A DNA stretch of 64,000 nt from Runella aurantiaca (GTDB lineage: Bacteria; Bacteroidota; Bacteroidia; Cytophagales; Spirosomataceae). Of this stretch, positions 1 through 6,566 are shown one piece after another. Location of the stretch: positions 1 to 64,000 of the forward strand of contig NZ_QPIW01000001.1 of NCBI RefSeq assembly GCF_003339505.1, in the 5' to 3' direction. The position numbers were made by a program, and so were the translations under genes. Numbering within the stretch: the stretch's first letter is position 1; each line of letters opens with the position of its first letter. The notes under the pieces are model-generated. The model had not been told where the DNA came from, made no database searches, and saw only the letters and a list, made by a program, of their open reading frames with translations.

Positions 1-166
1 AGGTATTTAACTGTAAGAACATCCATGCACTCAAACGCGAGCTGCTGCGCTCAATGAATTTAACTTCTCTACCCAATTGCTCTAAAGCGGATGCCTCAAA
101 AAAAGAGGATAAGTCTGAAAAACACGAGGAGGATAGGTCGAGGTCTTGAAAATCAATCTTTTGCAT
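1..166 (-). CDS. IS4-family transposase, N-terminal fragment (cut by window edge)
   Basis: An ATG at 166-164 opens a frame of 55 codons with no stop before base 1. It reads MQKIDFQDLDLSSS, then an FFEASALEQLGREVKF segment, then IERSSSRLSAWMFLQ. The pattern of a short leader, LG/AREVxFxxRSS and a hydrophobic stretch is what I expect at the N-terminus of IS4-type DDE transposases (family knowledge, not a search). The catalytic DDE residues would lie outside the window. The start lies inside the 3' end of the truncated dehydrogenase frame, as expected if the element inserted into that gene. Whether the full transposase is intact cannot be judged. Confidence 0.6.
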   Translation of the reverse strand, partial: MQKIDFQDLDLSSSCFSDLSSFFEASALEQLGREVKFIERSSSRLSAWMFLQLNT

Positions 167-205
167 CCGACAAATTTATGCCTTTTTTCCTTAGCCTGAC
201 GGCTA
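1..205 (-). mobile_element. IS4-like insertion sequence, one end only
   Basis: One terminus of an insertion sequence whose body continues left of the window. Three things support it. A transposase-like reading frame starts on the minus strand at 166 and stays open to base 1. The short-chain dehydrogenase reading in from the right loses family similarity at about residue 187 (near base 207). Between the two points the minus strand reads tagccgtcaggctaagg (about 188-204), a sequence of the kind found at IS4-family ends. The exact terminus is inferred, and neither the other inverted repeat nor the target duplication can be seen. Confidence 0.6.
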
Positions 206-767
206 TGGTGTTCACACCGGGAGGAATCATTTCAAAGACCTTTACATTCGTATGCTCAAGTTGCAAACGCAATGCTTGGGTATAGGCTCGAACGCCGGCT
301 TTTGCAGCACTGTAAATAGGGGCAGAAGAATAAGACATAAAGGCAATACCCGATGAAACATTGACAATTGCCGCCGATTTCTTTGTTATGAGATGTGGTA
401 AAAACTGATGCACCATCTGAATAGTACCTGAAAGATTGGTTGTGATTTCACGATTGATATTTTCCAAATCCAAGGACGTATCCTGCAAATCTATCAACCG
501 CATCAATCCTGCATTATTGATGATGATATTCAAATCAGGAAACTGTTGCGTAACATGTTTGTACAGTTGTTCAATATCTTTCGGATTGCTTACATCACTT
601 TGAAAAGTGTGAACGTGCGAAAACTTCTTTTTTGTTTCGTTCAATGCGTTAAGGTTGCGTCCGGTAACGATAATAGTAGCCCCTTGTTCTGAAAGTTGTT
701 TTACAAACTCTAAACCAATTCCGCTGGTTCCGCCTGTAATTAAGACTGTGCTGTTTTTTAGTTCCAT
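153..767 (-). CDS. SDR family oxidoreductase (DltE-like), C-terminus lost to IS insertion
   Basis: Short-chain dehydrogenase/reductase with a Rossmann fold and NAD(P) binding. The glycine motif TGGTSGIG is at residues 11-18, NNAG at 84-87, the catalytic serine at about 138-139, and Y152-x3-K156. The match to DltE-like SDRs is good up to MIPPGVNT (residues 180-187), after which the last 17 residues are unrelated and run into the IS end. Relatives usually have about 40-60 more residues, so the substrate-binding C-terminus is missing. The protein is probably non-functional, though the active-site core is intact. An imperfect inverted repeat ACTGC-N8-GCAGT (785-802) just upstream could be an operator. 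Substrate unknown. Confidence 0.8.
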   Translation of the reverse strand: MELKNSTVLITGGTSGIGLEFVKQLSEQGATIIVTGRNLNALNETKKKFSHVHTFQSDVSNPKDIEQLYKHVTQQFPDLNIIINNAGLMRLIDLQDTSLDLENINREITTNLSGTIQMVHQFLPHLITKKSAAIVNVSSGIAFMSYSSAPIYSAAKAGVRAYTQALRLQLEHTNVKVFEMIPPGVNTIAVRLRKKGINLSDAKD

Positions 768-1138
768 TTTTTTGATATTTTGTTACTGCAAAGTTCCGCA
801 GTTATCAGAAAACGGATGTAGCCAAAAGTCGCAATCTTGTAGTCAAAAAGGAATGTCATTAGTAACGTGAGGTTGAGTCGCCTTGCTGCAACTCATTTTC
901 CATTACACAGACCTTGGATTGGCATGACGACAATCAACGAAAGGTAAAAAGGGAAATGTTCAATCATAAGGGCTGGGATGTTGCAAAAGCAGGTATGGGC
1001 TGACGTAAGATTGGCTTGATTCTACTTTTACAAATTGTAGATCAAATCGGGTTACTACTTATTGTATTTTATCTTTTTTTAATTGCATCGAACATGAGCA
1101 ATCACAAATATATGCCACTATCTGAATTGCGAAGGGCG
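768..1138. other. Intergenic region between the truncated SDR and the HEPN gene
   Basis: I see no convincing coding region here. Near the SDR start there is an ACTGC/GCAGT inverted repeat (785-802). One copy of a 17-base near-identical repeat lies at 888-904. A weak stem with arms gattctac and gtagatc lies at about 1018-1044 and could end transcription from the HEPN gene on the minus strand. The stretch is AT-rich toward the HEPN gene. Confidence 0.4.
888..904. repeat. Left copy of a 17-bp repeat flanking the DUF262-HEPN pair
   Basis: The sequence gcaactcattttccatt matches gcaactcatttcccatt at 3045-3061 in 16 of 17 positions, same orientation. The two copies bracket the AT-rich gene pair, as direct repeats at an insertion boundary would. 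Chance or a shared terminator fragment remain possible. Confidence 0.35.
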
Positions 1139-1849
1139 TCAGGTTGTCGTTGAGTTCATTATATTAGTAGCAGATTGTCTTTTATAGGCTTTCGTAAAAA
1201 TGTATTTTTCAATTTTTGTCAAAAATTCTTTCAAAAAAAGATTAGTTTCCTTTTTGAATATAAGTAAATCAGAATGGACATAATCTTTTCCGCAGTCAAC
1301 AAATGTTACATTTCCATGCGCCAAATTATTTCGTAACGATTTTATTCGAACTAACCTCGCTCCCGCAACTCTCCTATTTTCTTCAAATTTGTATTTATTT
1401 GACAAGTTTCGTACTTTTAACGCATCTACATTGCCAGACAAATCGTTACTCTTGTTTTTTTTAATAAATTTATCATATTCAACATCAATTACTTCTTCAA
1501 TTATCAAATTCATTATTTCATGAATTCTATCCGAGCCATGTTCTTTAAAATTTCGATGTTTGTATAAAATCCATATTTTTTGAATTTCATCAATCGCTTC
1601 TTGATATTTTATACTTTCATTGTTTATTGTTATATGAATAAATTCAATAGATCTCCTTATTGTTGATTCAATGAGATTATAAAGAAATAAGAATGTGTTT
1701 GCTTTTAATACTTTAAAAAGGTTTGAATCGATATCTCTTTGGTTGCCATTGTGAATAAGTTTAGCACCTTGTTCAATATCTCTAAGCATTGTAAGATATG
1801 AGTCAAGGTGCTTCATGTTAATTTCTAAATCATTTTTTATATCCACCAT
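1139..1849 (-). CDS. HEPN-domain protein (MAE_28990/MAE_18760-like), putative RNase
   Basis: A mostly helical protein of 236 residues. Its key feature is RNNLAH (about residues 173-178), which fits the R-x4-6-H motif forming the RNA-cleaving site of HEPN domains. The surrounding pattern resembles the MAE_28990/MAE_18760 HEPN family (from memory). HEPN proteins of this sort are toxins or effectors in toxin-antitoxin, abortive-infection and restriction systems. The gene follows the DUF262 gene almost without a gap: ATG at 1849 lies 2 bases beyond its TGA, and an in-frame TTG at 1855 would overlap it. I prefer the ATG. Base composition is clearly more AT-rich than the metabolic genes to the right, suggesting transfer. 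Target RNA and trigger are unknown. Confidence 0.75.
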   Translation of the reverse strand: MVDIKNDLEINMKHLDSYLTMLRDIEQGAKLIHNGNQRDIDSNLFKVLKANTFLFLYNLIESTIRRSIEFIHITINNESIKYQEAIDEIQKIWILYKHRNFKEHGSDRIHEIMNLIIEEVIDVEYDKFIKKNKSNDLSGNVDALKVRNLSNKYKFEENRRVAGARLVRIKSLRNNLAHGNVTFVDCGKDYVHSDLLIFKKETNLFLKEFLTKIEKYIFTKAYKRQSATNIMNSTTT

Positions 1850-1851
1850 GT

Positions 1852-2928
1852 TCAATCGTTTTTAAGTAATTGATTTTTTACAAAATCAACTCGTTGATTA
1901 ATTCGTTTCGGTGTATGCGTTTCATACTTTCCTGATATAATTTGCTGAAAATCAGAAGATTTTAGCCATTGTTTTGTGGCTTGTTTGCTTGTGGTTAAAT
2001 TTGGTTTAGATTTAAGTGCTAATGAAACGCCTACTGAAATGGCTTCAAAATAGACTCTTGAGACTTGAGGGATATTGGACTTAGCAAATCCAAATTCAAA
2101 ATTTTTCTCAACAAATTCAAGCATTTTGTTAAACTGATTTGTTTTTTCTATTTTCTCCTCATTTTTAAATGACAAGTTCTTCTCCATCAAATATGAATCT
2201 AAAAATTTAGCGATTCCTGTATGAGATGGATAGTGATGATAGTTGTCCAGAAGAGCAAAATACCTTAATACTAATTCTTGGTGTTCTTGCCGATTTTTCA
2301 ACCACTTCACTATCGGGGCTAATTTTTGTAATTTTCTATTATCTTGACAAAGTTCATAAACAAAATTAGTGAATTCTCCTTGAAGCAATGCTTTTCTTTG
2401 CTCCATATCTTTTAATAAATCGCTGCCTCGATTTATGCGCTCAAACATATCTTTACGAACTTGTTCAGATGCCTTGTCCGTTAAAACAATCATTCTTATT
2501 GGAGTATTTTTTAACTTCCTTTGCCTTGCAATACTAAATTGATAAAATTGCAATCCATTTAACTTAGTTAATTTTTCTAATCGAGTAAGTGATAAGTTAT
2601 TTTGCAAGAAAGCATATAGGGTTCTTATTCTCTGTGAACCGTCCACTATTTCCAATCTACCAGTCTCTCTAATTTCTGCAACGAAAATAAACGGAATCGG
2701 CAGCCCTAAAATAACTGACTCAATAAATTTTGATTGCCTTTCATTATCCCAAACAAAATCTCTTTGATAGTCGGGTACGAAAATCTCATTTTCATCTTCG
2801 TCAATTCCTTGAATATATTTGTTAACAATATATTCAATGGTAAATTCACGAGTATCGTAAGCAACTTCTTGTTGTTCTTCAAAAATTTGTTTCTCTGCTT
2901 CTTCAAGCTGTTCTTTTGATATATTCAT
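1852..2928 (-). CDS. DUF262 domain-containing protein (ParB/GmrS-like fold)
   Basis: 358 residues with the DUF262 signature: VPDYQRDFVW at about 51-60 and the ParB-like motif DGSQR at 96-100 (usually DGQQR), followed by a helical C-terminal half rich in Lys and Glu. DUF262 is the N-terminal domain of the GmrSD modification-dependent restriction enzyme and of several single-gene defence proteins, where DGQQR contributes to nucleotide hydrolysis or nicking. The usual C-terminal HNH domain (DUF1524) is absent here; instead an HEPN protein is encoded directly downstream. I infer that the two form one system, with this protein as sensor/regulator or antitoxin and HEPN as effector. Not matched to a named system. 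Confidence 0.8.
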   Translation of the reverse strand: MNISKEQLEEAEKQIFEEQQEVAYDTREFTIEYIVNKYIQGIDEDENEIFVPDYQRDFVWDNERQSKFIESVILGLPIPFIFVAEIRETGRLEIVDGSQRIRTLYAFLQNNLSLTRLEKLTKLNGLQFYQFSIARQRKLKNTPIRMIVLTDKASEQVRKDMFERINRGSDLLKDMEQRKALLQGEFTNFVYELCQDNRKLQKLAPIVKWLKNRQEHQELVLRYFALLDNYHHYPSHTGIAKFLDSYLMEKNLSFKNEEKIEKTNQFNKMLEFVEKNFEFGFAKSNIPQVSRVYFEAISVGVSLALKSKPNLTTSKQATKQWLKSSDFQQIISGKYETHTPKRINQRVDFVKNQLLKND

Positions 2929-3044
2929 TATATTTATTTTGATTTTGTTTCTACTAACATTTGCATTGTCACAGCAAATTACAGCAATGCAACCTACTCA
3001 AAAAACAAGCAATACGTGAATGTACAAAATTGGCTTGCCTTTTC

Positions 3045-3061
3045 GCAACTCATTTCCCATT
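3045..3061. repeat. Right copy of the 17-bp repeat flanking the DUF262-HEPN pair
   Basis: The sequence gcaactcatttcccatt is the second copy of the repeat at 888-904 (one mismatch). It touches the last base of the fic stop codon, between fic and the DUF262 gene. Confidence 0.35.
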
Positions 3062-4173
3062 TATTTATCAGGCGTTTTAAAGTTCACTAATTCGTAGTTA
3101 GCGTTTCGTCCTCCTTCTTCCGTTGGTTGCAGGATGCCTTTTTCTACCAAGTCTTTTATATCCCGTAAGGCGGTGTCGGTGGAGGTTTTGGTCATTTTAG
3201 CCCATTTTGAGGTTTGCAGTTTTCCTTCAAAATCGTCAAAGAGTTTATTGAGAATGAACCGTTGGCGCTCGTTGATGGGAGTATGCTCGTGCCGTTTCCA
3301 AAACTCCGCTTTGTGTACTATTTTTTGGGTGGTGTTTTCGGTGGCAAGCATCGCATTTTTGAGGCAGTGCAAAAACCAGTCGAGCCATTCTGTTATGTCG
3401 CCTGAGCTGTGTTGTACTTTTTGCAACACTTCGTAATAGCGTTTGCGTTCGGTCAATATTTGATTCGACATACTGTAAAAGCGCTCTCCACTGCCCTCGG
3501 AACGGGCAAGCAATAGGTCGGTGATGGCTCTTGCAATTCTGCCGTTGCCGTCGTCAAATGGGTGAATGATAATAAACCAAAAGTGGGCTATAGCGGCTTT
3601 TAAAACAGGGTCAAGACGGTTTTCGGTGTTGAACCAATCCAAAAATCGCTCCATTTCAGGTTTCACCGCTTCGGGTTTTACAGCCACATAATGCACTTTT
3701 TCTTTGCCCATGGCCCCCGAAACCACCTGCATTTCGCCTGATCGGTATCGTCCCGTTTCTATTTGATACGGCCCGCTGTACCCTGTGGGAAAGAGTGCGG
3801 CATGCCAACCAAATAAACGCTTTTCGGTCAAAGGCAGGGTGTGCCGTTGCGTAGCATCAAGCATCATCTCTACCACGCCTTCTATGTGGCGGCTGCTTGC
3901 CACAAGTCCTGCGGTATTGATGCCCAAACGCCGCGCGATAGATGAACGCACCTGATCATAATTGAGCAGTTCACCTTCTATTTCGGATGATTTTACTACA
4001 TCTAAGGTTAAGGCGGTGAGCGTAGCTTCTTCTTTGGCAGAAAAGCCCAAAGCGCTCATTTGTCCTATTATTTTACCTTGCATCAGCCGGATCTCACCAA
4101 ATACGGCGTTGATGGCTTTGTCATCCCACGAAAAATCAGGCCAATTGGGATACTCGTAAATGTAAGTTGGCAT
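3061..4173 (-). CDS. Fic family protein (DUF4172 N-terminus, winged-helix C-terminus)
   Basis: Fic enzymes transfer AMP or a related group from a nucleotide to a target hydroxyl. The active-site motif HPFDDGNGRIAR is at residues 204-215 and is complete. An inhibitory-helix motif of the [ST]xxxE[GN] type, SSEIEG, is at 62-67, so the enzyme should be self-inhibited (class II Fic). The N-terminus (YIYEYPNWPDFSW) fits DUF4172. The last 75 or so residues look like a winged helix (INERQRFILNKLF... TSTDTALRDIKDLVEKGIL), as in Fic proteins that bind their own promoter. A block of symmetric half-sites lies directly upstream (4187-4250). The target protein is unknown, and no antitoxin gene is adjacent. 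Confidence 0.9.
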   Translation of the reverse strand: MPTYIYEYPNWPDFSWDDKAINAVFGEIRLMQGKIIGQMSALGFSAKEEATLTALTLDVVKSSEIEGELLNYDQVRSSIARRLGINTAGLVASSRHIEGVVEMMLDATQRHTLPLTEKRLFGWHAALFPTGYSGPYQIETGRYRSGEMQVVSGAMGKEKVHYVAVKPEAVKPEMERFLDWFNTENRLDPVLKAAIAHFWFIIIHPFDDGNGRIARAITDLLLARSEGSGERFYSMSNQILTERKRYYEVLQKVQHSSGDITEWLDWFLHCLKNAMLATENTTQKIVHKAEFWKRHEHTPINERQRFILNKLFDDFEGKLQTSKWAKMTKTSTDTALRDIKDLVEKGILQPTEEGGRNANYELVNFKTPDK

Positions 4174-4186
4174 CGAATGATCTTAT

Positions 4187-4250
4187 TTTGCGGTGAATAT
4201 AGACATTATTCGCCGCAAATATGCGGTGATTAGGTTGTTTTTTCACCGCA
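4187..4250. promoter_or_regulatory. Array of GCGGTGA half-sites upstream of fic (operator candidate)
   Basis: Two adjacent inverted repeats. The first has arms tttgcggtgaat (4187-4198) and attcgccgcaaa (4208-4219), matching in 11 of 12 positions. The second has arms tgcggtga (4222-4229) and tcaccgca (4243-4250), a perfect match. All four arms share the core GCGG[T/C]GA. The array begins 14 bases upstream of the fic start codon, so a bound protein would block transcription. I infer autoregulation through the winged-helix tail of Fic. Confidence 0.6.
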
Positions 4251-4313
4251 CCGGGATAAACTGCCGAAATCGACGTCCAACTTTTGAGCCATTGGTTTTT
4301 GGGTCGCCCGGCA

Positions 4314-5135
4314 TTAGTGTACATACCTTGCCTGAGCTACTTCCGTTGGGGCATAACCAAATTGTTTTTTGAAGGCAAACGAAAAATGGGAAAGGTTTTC
4401 AAAGCCTGTTTCGTAGCAGGCTTCAATCGGCTTTACTTTCCGTTCGGCGATCTGATAATGTGCCAGTTCCAAGCGTTTTTGGGTGAGCCATTTTTGGGGC
4501 GTAGTGTTAAAGGCTTTTTTAAAGTCACGTTTGAAGGTGGTTAAACTTCGGCCGGTGAGGTAGCCGAATTTTTCGATGGGCATATTGAACATGTAGTTTT
4601 TCTCCATGTAGCTGATTAGATCCACTTTGTACGGGTCGTCAAAATTGGCCAATACGCTGTCCACTTCGGGGTCAATGGCTCTTAAAATACTGATCGCTTC
4701 GGTAATTTTCAACGCCGCCAAATTTTCGGGAAATTGCCCCTGCATCTCAAAATAGGGAATCAAAGAAGTAAGGCAACTCTCCAACAAAGGGTGGTTGCTG
4801 AAACTCCGAATTTTGGGGACGGCGGTAATTTTGGTTTTTACCTCAATGGTACGGTAGAAATCCCTCAGAATTTTCGTGGTCAACAGCATTACTACGGTTT
4901 TGTGGGGCAAACCGTCTTTGGGATAATTGATGATGGTGGCGGGTTTGTTTCTTGGAATCAGAAAAATGTCGCCCGTTTGAAAGCGGTGGGTTGCTTCTGC
5001 CTGCACGATCTTTGTTTCGCCGGAAATAAACCACACGAGCATGTGTTGGTCAAACACAATTTCAGATTTGAAAAAGTGGTCCTCGTAGCAGGAAAGTTTT
5101 ATTTCGGGGGTCAAATACTTCGATACGTGTTCCAT
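4314..5135 (-). CDS. AraC family transcriptional regulator
   Basis: 273 residues. The N-terminal half is a cupin-like sensing domain (about 20-160). The C-terminal 100 residues carry the two helix-turn-helix motifs of AraC proteins: MPIEKFGYLTGRSLTTFKRD with FKKAFNTTPQKWL, then IEACYETGFENLSHFSFAFK with KQFGYAPTEV. The gene lies 52 bases downstream of an SDR gene on the same strand, so the two are probably co-transcribed, and the regulator may control that gene in response to its substrate. The ligand cannot be predicted. Confidence 0.9.
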   Translation of the reverse strand: MEHVSKYLTPEIKLSCYEDHFFKSEIVFDQHMLVWFISGETKIVQAEATHRFQTGDIFLIPRNKPATIINYPKDGLPHKTVVMLLTTKILRDFYRTIEVKTKITAVPKIRSFSNHPLLESCLTSLIPYFEMQGQFPENLAALKITEAISILRAIDPEVDSVLANFDDPYKVDLISYMEKNYMFNMPIEKFGYLTGRSLTTFKRDFKKAFNTTPQKWLTQKRLELAHYQIAERKVKPIEACYETGFENLSHFSFAFKKQFGYAPTEVAQARYVH

Positions 5136-5187
5136 ACCTCAATGCTGTTTCTAATCAGGGTTAAATAACCACAATTCAAGGGTGATT

Positions 5188-6180
5188 TCATAGGCTAAAT
5201 TCTATTCCTGTCCATTTTTCGCTTAATTTCCACAGGCGTTTTGCGTTGGCTTCGTCCAAGGAATAAGGTTGTACGCCGCCCGGTAGAGAGGCATCATGAG
5301 ACAATTCGGCGATATCGGCGTCTTCGCAATACACCCCGCCCAAGTCGTTGAGCAGTGGGCTGGTGGCACACCACACGGTGGTGGCGGCGCCCTGCGGAAT
5401 TGTTTTCAGCGAAGCGGCTACTTCGGGCAGGATATTTCCCGCAGCATCGCAAAAGCCCATTTGCTGAAACAACGCTATCGGCGCTTCTCTTCCTAATTCG
5501 GTTCCGTTGATGGAGCCCGGGTGCAGCGAATAGGCTCTTACGTGGAATGCTTTGCCGCGATGGTCCAATTCGAGGGCAAAAAGATTGCTTGCCGTTTTGG
5601 ATTGCCCATACCCTTGCAGAGTTTCATAGTCCCGATGATGGAAATTGGGGTCTTCAAAATCGAACGGGGCAAAACGATGGCCATCGGAGGATACATTTAC
5701 GACTCTGGCACCGTTTGCCTGAATCAGGGCAGGCCATAGTCTTGCCGTAAGTTGAAACTGTGCCAGATAGTTGGTGGCCAACTGCGATTCAATGCCCCGG
5801 CTATCTCGGCGCAGCGGAACCCACATAATGCCCGCATTGTGAATAAGTAAATGAAGCGGTCTGCCAGAGGCCAAGAATTTTTTGGCAAAAGCATCAATGG
5901 AATCAGGATTCATGAGGTCCATTGGTTCCGATTCGACATTGGCGATATCCTCCAGATTTCTTTTTGCTTTTTCAATGTCTCTGGCGGGCACGATGACGGT
6001 TGCTCCTGCGGCGGCAAGCGTTCTGACGGCTTCCAAGCCGATGCCCGTGTTTCCACCCGTTACGATGACGATTTTTCCGGTAAGGTCAATGCCTTTGATG
6101 ACGTCATTGGTGGTTGATGTGGCGTTAAATCCTGAGCCTATTGGTTGTTGTAACGCTCCCTGATAATTGTTCTGTCCCAT
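5188..6180 (-). CDS. SDR family oxidoreductase (retinol-dehydrogenase-like)
   Basis: 330-residue classical-type short-chain dehydrogenase with an N-terminal extension of about 30 residues. The cofactor motif TGGNTGIG is at 41-48, HNAG at 114-117, serines at 164-165 and Y191-x3-K195. The pattern resembles the RDH/WWOX-like SDRs often annotated simply as oxidoreductase. An arginine just after beta-2 (PARD) suggests NADP(H) preference, which is an inference. It is first in a probable two-gene unit with the AraC regulator downstream. Substrate unknown. Confidence 0.88.
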   Translation of the reverse strand: MGQNNYQGALQQPIGSGFNATSTTNDVIKGIDLTGKIVIVTGGNTGIGLEAVRTLAAAGATVIVPARDIEKAKRNLEDIANVESEPMDLMNPDSIDAFAKKFLASGRPLHLLIHNAGIMWVPLRRDSRGIESQLATNYLAQFQLTARLWPALIQANGARVVNVSSDGHRFAPFDFEDPNFHHRDYETLQGYGQSKTASNLFALELDHRGKAFHVRAYSLHPGSINGTELGREAPIALFQQMGFCDAAGNILPEVAASLKTIPQGAATTVWCATSPLLNDLGGVYCEDADIAELSHDASLPGGVQPYSLDEANAKRLWKLSEKWTGIEFSL

Positions 6181-6501
6181 TTCTTTGATTGGTTTTTTGT
6201 TGGGACAAAGGTAGAAGGTGATTTCTCGGGCGACTTTGTTTAAAAGACCGAATTTGCTTTGTTGAGAGGGCCGTTTTGCGATTGGATTTTTAGAAGTAAT
6301 TGAATAGTCCTGTGTGCATTTTTTTATCAGGCGGTTTCCTGCAACTCATCAAATATTCCATCATCGTATACTGCTTGGGATATTGTATTCAACTGCCACT
6401 TATGTCAGTGTGACAGATTGATTACGCCAATCCATGTAATCACTTTGGTACGTATTTTTTGCATTTCAGACTTTAATTAAGACCATTAATGCACGGTTTG
6501 G
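6181..6501. other. Divergent intergenic region between SDR and TonB-linked barrel genes
   Basis: No coding region is evident on either strand. The region must hold the SDR promoter (minus strand) and lies upstream of the plus-strand promoter at 6502-6532. A partial dyad tgtcagtgtgaca sits at about 6404-6416. Confidence 0.4.
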
Positions 6502-6532
6502 TTTGTTAGGGGCATGATTGCAAATACATTTG
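6502..6532 (+). promoter_or_regulatory. Bacteroidetes-type promoter (TTTG-N19-TACATTTG)
   Basis: TTTG at 6502-6505 is followed after 19 bases by TACATTTG at 6525-6532. This fits the -33 TTTG / -7 TAnnTTTG consensus of the Bacteroidetes primary sigma factor with normal spacing. Transcription would begin near 6539, about 28 bases before the ATG of the barrel protein. Confidence 0.65.
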
Positions 6533-6566
6533 TTGCTGCATCCTGTCAACCAACTCATTACAGCCC

